DNA of 64,000 bases from Delphinapterus leucas (lineage: Eukaryota > Chordata > Mammalia > Artiodactyla > Monodontidae), in NCBI RefSeq assembly GCF_002288925.2, contig NW_022098001.1:19460245-19524244 (forward strand). The letters are read 5' to 3'. The notes beneath the pieces are model-generated. The model worked only from the letters and a program-made list of their open reading frames with translations. It was not told the DNA's origin and ran no database searches. The stretch's first letter is position 1, and each line of letters starts with the position of its first letter. Of this stretch, positions 24,701 through 32,524 are shown piece after piece. The position numbers and the translations under genes were made by a program.

Positions 24701-25040
24701 TGACAGTAAAAATGTCAGTGCTTAATATCTGATCCCAAGGATAAAATTAGCATTCTCATTTCTGTTTGCAGAAGTATGTCTATGTTTTGAAAGCCCTTTA
24801 ACTTGAAAAGTGAAAGGAATGCTGTCATTTATCTAGATATCATTTAACTGTTTCTTTCTTTGCAGATACAATCCTAATGTAAAAAGGAGAAGATAACAGG
24901 GTTTTATGAAGAAGCCATGGAAAAACATTTCCTATCAAGTATTTACATCGAGTTTCCTCTGGGATACATGCATATAGTGTATAGAAGATTTAAGTTTATG
25001 GCCTAAATTTGTTAAATAAAATGAACAAAACTCCATTTCT
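674..25040 (+). CDS. NBN: NBN (nibrin), 3' half: coding exons 8-16 and 3' UTR
   Basis: Nibrin is the regulatory subunit of the nuclear MRE11-RAD50-NBN complex. It senses double-strand breaks, binds MRE11 and activates ATM. The window carries nine coding exons: 674-771, 6039-6168, 8432-8707, 10689-11124, 14924-14988, 16183-16338, 17617-17730, 23653-23702 and 24866-24896 (stop). They correspond to human residues 299-754; the FHA and BRCT domains lie off the left edge. All junctions are AG/GT. Exon lengths equal the human ones (from memory of human coding coordinates) except exon 10 (+3), exon 11 (-12) and exon 12 (-4). Visible landmarks are the ATM-target SQ near human S343, the CDK-type SP near S432, the MRE11-binding KNFKKFKK block, and the C-terminal ATM-binding stretch ending KRRR. 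The exon 12 change is a frameshift unless that exon is skipped. Identity is certain; the intact state of the protein is not. Confidence 0.97.
846..1074 (-). repeat. CHR-type tRNA-Glu SINE
   Basis: An antisense copy. It starts with the complement of the AAATAAAT tail and the body read as ggctgcatcgggtcttag, and ends with the tRNA-like head as ccacgagggaagtccc. The complement of the Pol III box B, gtatcgaaccc, is visible near 1010. Target-site duplication is unclear. Confidence 0.88.
1134..1790 (-). repeat. LINE-2 remnant, antisense
   Basis: Degenerate LINE-2. It opens with the characteristic ttcatttattcattcgataagtattt and runs through ggcacagttgtaagtactgaagata. Further on it has the antisense body motif accatggtggtagtagtagagatg. 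The younger SINE at 1847 was inserted beside it. No coding potential remains. Confidence 0.65.
1847..2042 (-). repeat. Young CHR-type SINE with 13-bp target duplication
   Basis: Antisense short-subtype SINE reading ggtacacgggcctctccag through the gccatggctcacgggcccag core to ccaccagggaagccc. It is bounded by perfect 13-bp target-site duplications, taccccttggttt, at 1834-1846 and 2043-2055. The perfect duplication indicates a relatively recent insertion. Confidence 0.93.
2370..2620 (+). repeat. MIR SINE
   Basis: Contains the MIR core pattern: acaatccttttaagatag, then cattttatagatgaggga, agagaggttaagaaa and gccagaggtcacatagc. An ancient mammalian tRNA-derived SINE. Confidence 0.75.
3480..4175 (+). 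repeat. LINE-2 remnant, sense
   Basis: Pyrimidine-rich sequence with the LINE-2 3' organisation. A motif like tagaatgctagcactgctctt (split 'tggaatgctcttcc') is followed by a cacttctttcgtgaagttttt stretch. It ends with an aaatatttgcttaaatgaac terminus resembling the LINE-2 end. Highly decayed. Confidence 0.5.
4630..5230 (-). repeat. LINE-2 3'-end fragments, antisense
   Basis: Two decayed LINE-2-like pieces. One is at about 4630-4760 (ttcattcatttatctttcaa, then aacaagtatttactgaacc). The other is at about 5100-5230 (accaagcattgctcagagatgag and ccctgttctcaaggagg). Non-coding. Confidence 0.55.
5230..5440 (+). repeat. MIR SINE
   Basis: Shows the MIR core, with ataacagctaacacttcg at one end, then tcatttcatagatgagga, aactaaggcatagagagg and caggtcacacagctagtg. 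Confidence 0.8.
6039..6168 (+). CDS. NBN: NBN exon 9
   Basis: 130 bp, identical in length to human c.995-1124. Acceptor is gtttacag, donor is gtaaag. The frame reads [13 protein letters not shown] and then a lineage-divergent stretch ([11 protein letters not shown]), followed by [17 protein letters not shown]. The SQ dipeptide at 6071-6076 corresponds to human S343-Q344, an ATM phosphorylation site, and is retained. The exon ends with the first two bases (tg) of the next codon. Confidence 0.96.
6351..6701 (+). repeat. Full-length CHR-type SINE, sense
   Basis: Begins gggacttccctggtggcgca with an A-box-like gtggcgcagtggttaag and B-box ggttcgatccc. It continues through the gcaactactgaagccc body repeats and ends in an (AAAT)n tail. 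11-bp target duplications aagcactagag lie at 6340-6350 and 6702-6712. Confidence 0.95.
7137..7486 (-). repeat. Full-length CHR-type SINE, antisense
   Basis: Starts with the complement of the AAAT tail (ttaatttatttatttgttt) and body tttttggctgcactgggtc. It ends in the complement of the tRNA head, ccaccagggaagcccag. It is about 350 bp, so full length. With 6351-6701 it forms an inverted SINE pair about 435 bp apart. Confidence 0.93.
8432..8707 (+). CDS. NBN: NBN exon 10
   Basis: 276 bp, three more than human c.1125-1397. Acceptor is ttttgctgcag, donor is gtataa. The junction codon tg|t reads Cys. The exon then begins [11 protein letters not shown], where human has W-D-LSERP, so one codon is added at the acceptor edge and the human Trp is replaced. 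The SP site equivalent to human S432 (QLSPTK) is kept at 8604-8609. The exon ends in NYFQPSTKK plus ag of an Arg codon. This is the disordered, Ser/Thr-rich linker of nibrin. Confidence 0.95.
8820..9950 (+). repeat. LINE-2 remnant, sense
   Basis: A long pyrimidine-rich stretch with the LINE-2 body pattern: ggtcctttcttggctttt, then ttttgcctctctgactttc, tcctttgctccctttgagg and ccttgactgtttctcctc. It ends near tactcattgaatgaatgata, as LINE-2 3' ends do. Fully decayed. Confidence 0.55.
10152..10369 (-). repeat. Young CHR-type SINE, antisense
   Basis: T-rich start, then agtacgcaggcctctcactg, the gccatggctcactggcccag core and ccaccagggaagcccc end. Imperfect target duplications: caagtctttttattt on the left and caagccttttgtattt on the right. 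Confidence 0.92.
10689..11124 (+). CDS. NBN: NBN exon 11
   Basis: 436 bp against 448 in human c.1398-1845, a clean four-codon loss near [15 protein letters not shown]. Human has four more residues between KEQ and NEPV and in the following segment. One base completes Arg, then the frame reads ERDEENQEM. The exon continues through the conserved acidic-basic segment [19 protein letters not shown] and the basic KRPRLD motif, a nuclear-localisation-type cluster. It ends exactly on a codon boundary (ATC TCT) before a consensus gtaagt donor. The exit phase of 0 matters for exon 12. Confidence 0.96.
11371..11754 (-). repeat. Full-length CHR-type SINE, antisense
   Basis: Complement of the AAAT tail, gttgcactgtgtcttcattg body, then two or three gtagttgtggcnngcnggct units, ending ccaccagggaagtcccc. 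Imperfect target duplication catgatt-ttttaa at about 11357 and 11755. Confidence 0.92.
12280..12385. repeat. MER5A-like hAT-Charlie DNA transposon fragment
   Basis: Pattern gcatcagaatcacctattga then gagatcctgattcagcaca, as in MER5A-type non-autonomous hAT elements. Short and decayed. Confidence 0.55.
12755..12950 (-). repeat. Old LINE-1 (L1M) fragment
   Basis: Resembles an L1M terminal segment: tttttattttgaaataattg, ccatatacctttcaccctg, ctaatagtaacatcttgcag and tatcaaaaccaggaaattg. Confidence 0.6.
13575..13680 (+). repeat. MIR fragment
   Basis: MIR-like core: gaacagatgtggaaactgca followed by gttaagtagcttgccaaagt. Confidence 0.55.
14465..14800. repeat. Decayed interspersed repeat, class uncertain
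   Basis: Pattern aaaagtaatacacgatcatg, then ctgcagataaccatagtcaa and tattttggcattttc. This is a common old mammalian repeat arrangement that I cannot assign to a family with confidence. Confidence 0.3.
14924..14988 (+). CDS. NBN: NBN exon 12 equivalent, with frameshifting 4-bp net deletion
   Basis: Acceptor atttctttag and donor ctatct|gtgagg are both good. The frame entered from exon 11 reads [12 protein letters not shown], matching human QENEIGKKRELK, then diverges as NHSGQLKNY. The exon is 65 bp; human c.1846-1914 is 69 bp. The missing four bases fall after the CTCAAG codon pair, spread over gaatcactctgg. Because exon 11 ends in phase 0 and exon 13 opens in phase 0, 65 bp shifts the frame, giving a stop at 16235-16237 in exon 13. 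No alternative GT or AG nearby restores the frame. Skipping the exon altogether does. It may be a dying cassette exon, a variant allele or a sequence error. Confidence 0.85.
14989..16182 (+). other. NBN: NBN intron 12
   Basis: 1.2 kb, A/T-rich, no recognisable transposon. A homopolymer of 19 T lies at 16062-16080, about 100 bp before the exon 13 acceptor (caccatttaag). Confidence 0.75.
16183..16338 (+). CDS. NBN: NBN exon 13
   Basis: 156 bp, same as human c.1915-2070, and open throughout only in phase 0. It reads [31 protein letters not shown], then [14 protein letters not shown]. The last part is the conserved MRE11-interaction segment. Donor is gtatgt. In the frame produced by including the 65-bp exon 12, this exon instead hits TGA at 16235-16237. 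That is about 100 nt upstream of its 3' junction, so the message would be a predicted nonsense-mediated-decay target. Confidence 0.95.
16609..16747 (-). repeat. Older CHR-1-like SINE, antisense
   Basis: Shorter and more diverged SINE: ggccacgcagcatggcttgc, cggaatcagacctgtg (decayed B box), ending ctgccagggaattccc. 9-bp target duplications gtcctccta at 16600-16608 and 16748-16756. Confidence 0.85.
16976..17240 (-). repeat. LINE-1 3' end, antisense, 5'-truncated
   Basis: Antisense L1 3' UTR: gaattttatttattttttat, acagcaggttcttattagtt, cagttcatcccaccac and ggttccacatatatgcatt. It is flanked by taagagaat-type duplications on both sides (about 16966 and 17242). Confidence 0.8.
17617..17730 (+). 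CDS. NBN: NBN exon 14
   Basis: 114 bp, same as human c.2071-2184. Acceptor is ttaacag, donor is gttagt. It reads [20 protein letters not shown], then [18 protein letters not shown]. This is near-identical to human and leads into the ATM-binding C terminus. Strong conservation after the exon 12 lesion argues that the C terminus is still made. Confidence 0.96.
18280..19560 (-). repeat. Probable old LINE (L1/HAL1-like), antisense
   Basis: The complement encodes a broken piece (around 18471-18665) reading [15 protein letters not shown], which resembles the coiled-coil of LINE-1/HAL1 ORF1 proteins (AEERISxLED). Downstream T-rich sequence has the look of antisense old LINE. Assignment is tentative. 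Confidence 0.35.
20290..20460 (-). repeat. MIR SINE
   Basis: Pattern tgtgaccttgaggaaattac, tcctcctttgcagaatggga, ataataatagtacctccatt and ggctttttgtgagaataaca. This is typical of MIR. Confidence 0.75.
21556..21591. repeat. Tandem duplication, 18 bp x 2
   Basis: The unit gctagaacaattttaggt is repeated perfectly twice, followed by gct. It is a simple local duplication. Confidence 0.95.
22270..22500 (-). repeat. MIR SINE
   Basis: MIR-like order: gtaacagcctggttaatagc, cttaacctaagtctctgttt, cttattggttacaattgga and tgaagattaaatgagttc. Confidence 0.6.
22640..23610 (-). repeat. LINE-2 remnant, antisense
   Basis: LINE-2 antisense landmarks: gaagagcctttcccatataa, gtgggagaagtcattgaag, ggttttgaatggcacatgat and ggacttttgcagtaatcttg. 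It ends about 40 bp before NBN exon 15. It includes an 18-bp tandem duplication at 23051-23086. Confidence 0.6.
23051..23086. repeat. Tandem duplication, 18 bp x 2
   Basis: The unit atggcacatgataggatc occurs twice in perfect tandem inside the LINE-2 remnant. Confidence 0.95.
23653..23702 (+). CDS. NBN: NBN exon 15
   Basis: 50 bp, same as human c.2185-2234. Acceptor is ttgacag, donor is gtaaag. It reads [16 protein letters not shown] plus ag of Arg. The acidic EESLADELF segment is part of the conserved C-terminal motif through which nibrin contacts ATM. Confidence 0.96.
23703..24865 (+). other. NBN: NBN intron 15
   Basis: 1.16 kb of A/T-rich sequence without a recognisable transposon. The polypyrimidine acceptor tttctttctttgcag precedes the last exon. 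Confidence 0.8.
24866..24896 (+). CDS. NBN: NBN exon 16, coding part and stop
   Basis: The first base completes Arg. The frame then reads YNPNVKRRR and TAA at 24894-24896. Human ends YNPYLKRRR. The terminal basic cluster and the ATM-binding FRYNP motif are kept. Confidence 0.97.
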
Positions 25041-25050
25041 TTTGTGTGTG
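25015..25050 (+). terminator. NBN: NBN proximal poly(A) signal
   Basis: AATAAA at 25015-25020 in gttaaataaaatg, about 120 nt after the stop. A U/GU-rich tttcttttgtgtgtg follows at about 25036-25050, a textbook cleavage context. Human NBN is known to have short and long 3' UTR transcripts. A candidate later signal, ATTAAA, is at 26167-26172, but I cannot confirm its use. Confidence 0.8.
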
Positions 25051-26655
25051 ACAATTAGTATTGTTTATTGTTTTCAGTCTTTGTTATCTAATCTTTTATA
25101 ATAATGTTTTTTTCATTTTTAAACGTTACTTTAACTTATTGAATAGTTACTGTGGTCACAGTTCAAAATTCTAAAAGTATAAAAAGGGTAAAAGATTAAA
25201 AGGTCTCCCTTCTACCACTGTCCTAGCTATTCGTTTCCCCTCCTCTGAAAAAATCCATGACACTCATTTCTTATGAGTCTTTACAGAGATTTTTAATGTC
25301 TATTCAAATTTCTCTGCATATCATTTTTCAGTAATTTCCTATAAAATGATAGCATAATATATACAGTGTTCTGTACCTTATTCTTCTTCACTGACTAGAT
25401 TGGAAGGATATAGTCATATCAAAACATAATTTTTTTCTGTTTATTATTTTTTTCTTTTCCATTATGCCATAGTCTTCCCTGAGCTGAAGTAACCCAAGTG
25501 AAATGGATTTCAGTGTTGAAGATGTCACCCACATATTATTCTAGTACTGAGAATGATAGTGGAAGACTTCATCAGGCTTCTGGATAGATCTCACTAGAAT
25601 GAGATAAGACCTATTTGGTGGTCTTACTGAGCTGGGTGTTTTGAGCCTTTTAGAATCCTAGTTTTTGTATCTATAAAGTAGAAATGGTAAGATCATCTTC
25701 TTTCTACCTTAAAGGGAGATGGTAAGAAAAAAAGAATGTCTTTTTCCACATTTTGTCATACAGACAGCTTTGGCTGTACATTATAATTGGGGTAAAGTCT
25801 TTTTATCTGCTCTAAGGACTGATGCATTTTGTCTTAGGAGGTAGAACATGCTTTTTATACTGACTGAAAACTTCCTAGTTTCACGTAGGTTCTGCCACCC
25901 CTTTTTAGGTTGTGAGAGATAGCCTAGCGTGAAAAGTATATCATAAATTAGTTTGTAGTGTTGCTAAGCCTTCATGGAAGATTTAGTGTTCCTTCATATT
26001 CAGTCAAGGGAAGTCACCATATTTAAGTATCTGGCTAATATACTTTGCACCCTTGACCAGCCTTCAGAACATGTTATTTCCTTTCAGGACATAGTTTTTA
26101 AATGTCCTAGCTTTTTCTTGTTTCTTCCTTTTATTATCCCTTCAAATTCTTTGTTTAGGAAACATTATTAAATGTGTATTTTATATAAAACATTACCCTC
26201 CACAACATTGAAAGAATTCAAAGATAAATGAATAGTCTCTCTAGGAGTAGCCTAAAAGCTCAAACACTCCAGAACTGACTGAGTTTTTAAAATTCCCTTT
26301 AAGTTCTGTTTAGCTTAGAAAGTATTGTTAAATAGATGAAAGATGTTTGCCATTGCTTTGCATAGATCCTTCAGTGCTGCACAGTTTTTATAAAGCTCTT
26401 AGCTCTGCCCTGAACAACTTCAGTCACACCCATGCTTGGGTAAGGTGTGTACCTTTTCCCTTGGATTTTTGGGGGACTCTTTTGTAAGCCTTTACATGTT
26501 TTAGGAGAGGGGAGGTGTAACTTGCCACCTCCCTTTCTTAGTCAGATGAGTGAGAACTCTGCCCCCATTTTTGACCTGGGCCTTTACGTGGTGGCAGGGA
26601 AGAGGTAGCCTAGCCTTTGACCATAATCTCACAATTGTCCATTGCCCAGCAGCAC
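25051..26655 (+). other. Possible distal NBN 3' UTR / intergenic
   Basis: Unique-looking A/T-rich sequence without SINE or clear LINE. In human the long NBN transcript extends well past the proximal signal, so this may be 3' UTR in part. No open frame of interest. Confidence 0.4.
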
Positions 26656-27861
26656 TTTTTTTTTTTTAACATCTTTATTGGAGTATAATTGCTTTACAGT
26701 GTTGTGTTTCTGCTGTATAACAAAGTGAACCAGCTATATGCATACGTATATCCCCATATCCCCTGCCTCTTGTGTCTCCCTTTCACCCTCCTTATCCCAC
26801 CCCTCTAGGTGGTCACAAAGCACCAAGCTGACCTCCCTGTGCTATGCGGCTGCTTCCCACTAGCTAGCTATTTTACATTTGGTAGTGTATATATGTCAAT
26901 GCTACCCTCTTAATTTGTCCCAGCTTACCCTTCCCCCTCGCTGCATCCTTAAGTCCATTCTCTACGTCTGTGTCTTTATTCCTGTCCTGCCCCGAGGTTC
27001 ATGAGAACATTTTTTTTTTTTTGGATTCCATATATATGTCTTAGCATAAGGTATTTTTCTGTTTCTCTGACTTCACTCTGTATGACAGACTCTAGGTCCA
27101 TCCACCTCACTGCAAATAAGTCAATTTCGTTGCTTTTTATGGCTGAGTAATATTCCATTGTATATATGTGCCACATCTTCTTTATCCATTCATCCGATGA
27201 TGGACACTTAGGTTGTTTCCATCTCCTGGCTATTGTAAATAGAGCTGCAATGAACATTTTGGTACATGACTCTTTTTGAATTATGGTTTTCTCAGGGTAT
27301 ATGCCCAGTAGTGGGATTGCTGGGTCATATGGTAGTTCTATTTTTAGTTTTTTAAGGAGCCTCCTAACTGTTCTCCATAGTGGCTGTACCAGTTTACGTT
27401 CCCACCAACAGTGTAAGAGGGTTCCCTTTCTCCACACCCTCTCCAGCATTTATTGTTTGTAGATTTTTGATGATGGCCATTCTGACCGGTGTGAGGTGAT
27501 ACCTCATTGTATTTTTGATTTGCATTTCTCAAATGATTAGTGATGTTGAGTATCTTTTCATGTGTTTGTTGGCAAACTGAATATCTTCTTTGGAGAAATG
27601 TCTGTTTACGTCATCTGCCAATTTTTGGATTGGGTTGTTTGTTTTTTTGATATTGAGCTGCATGAGCTGCTTGTATATTTTGGAGATTAATCCTTTGTCA
27701 GTTGCTTTCATTTGCAAATATTTTCTCCCATTCTGAGCATTGTCTTTTTGTCTTTTTTATGGTTTCCTTTGCTGTGCAAAAGCTTTTAACTTTCATTAGG
27801 TCCCATTTGTTTATTTTTGTTTTTATTTCCATTTCTCTGGGAGGTGGGTCAAAAAGGATCT
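26656..27861 (-). mobile_element. LINE-1, antisense, 5'-truncated
   Basis: Antisense L1 from its poly(A) (T run after 26656) through the 3' UTR and the C-terminal part of ORF2. The complement frame at 26976-27449 reads [20 protein letters not shown] and YTMEYYSAIKSNEIDLF, typical ORF2 C-terminal sequence; a second piece is at 27529-27717. It is flanked by 10-bp duplications ccagcagcac at 26646-26655 and 27862-27871. The reverse transcriptase and endonuclease parts are absent, so the copy is inactive. Confidence 0.93.
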
Positions 27862-28084
27862 CCAGCAGCACATTTGAAGTTGCATACCCCCTTCCCTTTC
27901 TCTAGGTATAATGCTCTTTCTACCCAGAAGTATCTTCCTTACATATTTCTCCCTAATTCGTTAACTGAAACCTTGTGGTTGGGCACACTAGTGGGAGTCT
28001 ATATTTGCTTATTTGAATGATCATGATCCATATTCCTTCCTAAGAGATCAAAGCACTTTGAGACTTAGGTAAAGTTTTCTCCTC

Positions 28085-28950
28085 CCTCAAGTTTAACAAA
28101 TTTACTGGCGTAGAGTTCATAATATTCCTGTATTAAGCTTTTAATGTCTGTATAATATATAGTGATGTCTCTTTTGTTCTTTTCAGAGATTTGTGTTCTT
28201 TTTTTTTGCTTGATCAATCTAGTTAGAGGTTTATCAATTCTGTTCTAAAAATTTTAAAGAATGTTTAGTTTCATTGATTTTCTCTATTTTTTTGTCTTCT
28301 GTTTCATTGATTTTCACTCTTTATTTCCTACCTTCCACTTACTTTGTGTTTAACTTTGCTCGTATTTTTCTAGCCCCTGTAGATGGAAACTTAGATCATT
28401 GATTTTAAACCTGTCTTCTTTCTAATATTAGAATTTAAAACTATATGTTTCCCTCTGTGCACTGCATTAGCTGCATGTGACAACTTTGGATATTTGTGTT
28501 ATTATTCAATACAAAATATGTTTTAATCTCCTTGTGCTTTCTTCATTGACATGTTCATTAGCTATTTAATTTCCAAATAAAAGTTCTCTGTCTATCCAGA
28601 GATATAATAGCTAGTTAGTTACCAGTTCTTTGTTACTGCTTTCTAAATTAATTGCACTATGGTGAGAGACGTATTTAGTAAGAATTTCAGTCTTTTGAAA
28701 TTTTTTGCAACTTGTTTTATCACAGCATATGGTTGGTCTGTTTGTGTTCTATGTACACTTAAAGTGTGTTATGCAGTTTGTGGGTATAGGTGTTCTATAA
28801 ATGTTAGTTAGGTCAGTGGTTAATAATACTATTGAAATCTTTAATATACTAATTTTTTTTCTCTTTGACCAGTTACTGAAAGATGCATATTAAAATCTCC
28901 AACTGTAGTTGTGGATTTGTCTATTTCTCCCTTTAGTTCTGTCCATTTTT
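28085..28950 (-). mobile_element. Old LINE-1 fragment, antisense
   Basis: Antisense ORF2-type sequence: gaggtttatcaattctgttc, ttagtttcattgattttctc and aaaatctccaactgtagttg. No reading frame survives. Confidence 0.65.
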
Positions 28951-30331
28951 ACTTCATATATCTTTAAGTTTTATTGAGATATAAATTAGTTTAAGGTATA
29001 CAACATAATGATTTGATATATGTACATATTGTGAAATGATTACCACAAGTTTAGTTAACCTCAATCACCTCACATAGTTACAAATTTTTATTCTCTCTTG
29101 TGATGAGAACTTCTAAGATCACATCTTAAAGGTTACCAACTTTTAAATATACAATACAGTATTGTTAAAGGTAGTCAAGATGCTGTGCATTCAATACCCA
29201 GAAACTGTTTATCTTATAGCTGGAAGTTTGTTGTACATTTTGACCACCCTGATCCATTTTCCCTACCCCCCTGCCTCAGGCAACCACCAATGTGTTCTCT
29301 GTTTCCGTAAGTTGGGTTTTTTTAGATTCCACATGAGTGAAGTCATACAGTATTTGCCTTTCTCTGCCATTTTAGTATAATGGCCTCAAAATTCATCCAT
29401 GTTGTAACAGATAACAGGATTTCCTTCTTTTTTATGGCTGGGTAATATCCCATTTTGTATATATACCACATTTTCTTTATTTGTTCATTGATGGACACCT
29501 AAGTTATTTCCATGTCTTGGCTATTGTAAATAATACTTCAGTGAAACAGAGGTGCATATATTTCTCTGAGACAGTGATTTTCTTTCCTTCAGACATATAG
29601 CCAGAAGTGGAATTGCTGGGTCATATCATGTATTTTTTAAAAACTTTTTGAGGAACTTTCATACTGTTTTCTATAGTAGCTACGCCAATTTACATCCCCA
29701 TCAACAGTGCACAAGTGTTCCCTTTTCCCCACATCTAGCCAACACTTGTTATGACAAGTGTTTGATGACAGCCATTTTAATAGCTGTGAGATACTTTTGA
29801 TTTCCCTGATGGTTAGTGATGTTGACCACTTTTTCGTGTACTTGTTGGCTATCTGTATGTCATTGGAGAAATGTCTATTCAGTTTCTCTGTCCGTTAATT
29901 GGATTGTTTGATTTTTGCTATTGAGTTCTTTATATATTTTAGATATTAATCCTGTATCAGATATATGTTTTGCATATATTGCATATATTTTCACCCATTC
30001 CATAGGTTGCCATTTCATTTTGTTGGTTTTCTTTGACATGCAGAAGCTTTTTAGTTTGATGTAGTCCCACTTGTTTACTTTTCTTTTATTGGCTTTGCCT
30101 TTGTTGTCAAATCCAAAAAAAACAAATCATTGCCAAGACCTATGTCAAGGAGTTTACCTCCTATGGTTTCTTCTAGGAATTTTATGCTTTCAGGTCTCAC
30201 AGTCCAGTTTTTAATATATTTTGCCTTGATTTTTGTATATGGTGTAAGATAATGGTCCAGTTTCAGTTTTTTACATTTGGCTGTCCAGTTTTCCTAGCAC
30301 CATTTATTAAAGAAACTATCCTTTCTCCCCC

Positions 30332-30538
30332 TTTTTTTTTTTTTTGGCAGTACGCAGGCCTCTCACTGTTGCGGCCTCTCCCGTTGTGGAGCACAGGCTC
30401 CAGATGCACAGGCTCAGTGGCCATGGCTCACGGGCCCAGCCGCTCCACGGCATGTGGGATCCTTCCGGACTGGGGCACGAACCCATGTCCCCTGCATTGG
30501 CAGGTGGACTCTAAACCACTGCGCCACCAGGGAAGCCC
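30332..30538 (-). repeat. Young CHR-type SINE nested in LINE-1
   Basis: agtacgcaggcctctcactg start, gccatggctcacgggcccag core, ccaccagggaagcccc end. Approximate duplications tcctttctcccc and tcctttccccat flank it. Confidence 0.92.
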
Positions 30539-31638
30539 CTCCTTTCCCCATTTTATATTCATGGATCCTTTGTCAAAAATTAATTGACTGTAAATGCATG
30601 GCTTTAAATCTGGGCTCTCTGTTATGTTCGATTGATCTATGTGTATTTTTATGCCAATAATGTACTGTTTTGATTGATATAGCTTTGTAATATACTTTGA
30701 AATCAGGAAGTGTTATGCCTCTAGCTTTGCTCTTCTTCTTTCTAAAGACTCCTTTGAATTTTTAAGTTTTTTGTGGTTCCATACAAATTTTACAATTATT
30801 CTATTTTTGTGAAAAATGCCACGGAATTTTGATAAGGATTGCACTGAATCTGTACACTGCTTTGTGTAGGATGGATATTTTAACAATATCAACTATTTCA
30901 GTCCCTGAGCTGGCTTAATTAATGCTGGCTTCATAAAGCGAGGTTGGAAGTGTTCCCTTCTCTTCAGATTTTTGGACTCACTTGAGAAGGATGGGTATTA
31001 ACTACTCCTTAAATGTTTTGTAGAATTCACCAGTTAAGACATTTAGTCCTGGACTTTTCTTTGTTGGGAGATTTTTGATTATTGATTCAATCTCCTTAGT
31101 AGTAATTGTAATTGTTTATCACAGCAGGGTATTGAAATCCCCTACTGTTATTGTATTGCTGTCTCTTTCTTCAAATCTGTTAATATTTGCTTACATATTT
31201 AGGTGCTACTATGTTGGTTGCATAAATATTTATGTTTGCTATATCCTCTTGTTGGATTGACCCTTAATATTATATAATGACCTTCTTTGTCTTGTATTAT
31301 ACTCTGGATAGAAGTCTATTTTGTCTGATAAAAGCATAGCTACTTCTGCTTTCTTTTCATTTTCATTTACATGGAATATCTTTTTCCATCTCTTCACTTT
31401 CAGTCTGTGTGTATCCTTAAAGCTAATGTGAGTCTCTTGTAGGCAGCATATAATTTGGTTTGTTTGTTTATCCATTCGGCCATTTTACATCTTTTGATTG
31501 GAGAATTTAGTCCATTTACATTTAAAGTAGCTATTGATAGTGTGAACTTACTATTGCCATTTTGTTTTCTGACTAATTAATTTCTGTAAATTGTTCTCCA
31601 GTTCATTTGTTCCTTCTTATCTTGTTCTCTTCCTTTGT

Positions 31639-31858
31639 TTTTTTGTTTTTGTTTTTTGTTTTTTTTGCGGTATGTGGGCCTCTCACTGTTGTGGCCTCTC
31701 CCGTTGCGGAGCACAGGCTCCAGATGCGTAGGCTCAGCGGCCATGGCTCACGGGCCCAGCCGCTCTGCGGCATGTGGGATCTTCCCGGACCGGGGCAGGA
31801 ACTCGTGTCCCCTGCATCGGCAGGCGGACTCTCAACCACTGCACCACCAGGGAAGCCC
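31639..31858 (-). repeat. Young CHR-type SINE nested in LINE-1, 16-bp duplication
   Basis: Antisense SINE with ggtatgtgggcctctcactg start and ccaccagggaagccc end. Perfect 16-bp target duplications tgttctcttcctttgt at 31623-31638 and 31859-31874 show a recent insertion into the older L1. Confidence 0.95.
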
Positions 31859-32524
31859 TGTTCTCTTCCTTTGTGATTTGATGATATTCTGTAGTGGTAT
31901 GTTTAGATTCCTTTATCTTTTGTGTATGTACTATAGGTTTTTGCTTTGTGGTTTCCATGAGGCTTACATAAAACATCTTATAGTTACAACAGTCTATTTT
32001 AAACTGATAACAACTTTGAATGCATACTAAGCTCTGCAGTTTTACTCTTCCCACCCCCATGTTTTATGTTTTTGATGTCACAATTTACATCTTTTTACCT
32101 TATGTAACCATTAATAAATTATTGTAGCTATAATTATTTTTTTCTACTTTTGTCTTTTAACCTTTATACTAGATTTTTAAGTGATTTACTCATCACCATT
32201 ACATTATTCTAAATTTAACTATATTTATCAGAGATTATATTTTCATATGTTTTTCTGTTACTAATTAGCATCTTTCTTTTCAGCTTGAAGAAGTCCCTTT
32301 AACATTTCTTGTAAGGCCAGTTGAGTGGTGATGAACTCCTTTAGCTATTGCTGTCTGGAAAATCTCTCCTTTGATTCAGAAGGACAGAACAATTCAGAAC
32401 GTTGCTAGGTGGAGTATTCTTGGTTGGCAAGTTTTGTTTTTTGGGGGTTTTTTTGTTTGTTTATTTCTTAGCAATTTGATTATATCATTACATTCCGTTT
32501 TGGCCTGCCATGTTTATACATGGT

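Larger units (their letters stand above)
28955..32510 (-). mobile_element. Old LINE-1 (L1M), antisense, carrying two SINEs
   Basis: Runs from a 3' end (attgagatataaattagttt) through ORF2 C-terminal sequence (gaattgctgggtcatatcat) to the ORF2 N terminus. There the complement at 31239-31475 reads IICCLQETHISFKDTHRLKV, the endonuclease domain. It continues into ORF1/5' sequence ending near 32508. SINEs at 30332-30538 and 31639-31858 are inserted in it. Many stops and frameshifts; inactive. Confidence 0.75.

Noticed and set aside
674..24896. NBN as a processed or dead pseudogene
   Set aside because: Introns, splice sites and conserved exon lengths are all present, and the gene is in its expected position beside OSGIN2. 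The exon 12 lesion alone does not prove loss.
26976..27449. A 157-codon - strand frame
   Set aside because: It is the C-terminal part of LINE-1 ORF2 ([21 protein letters not shown]) within a 5'-truncated L1 flanked by target duplications.
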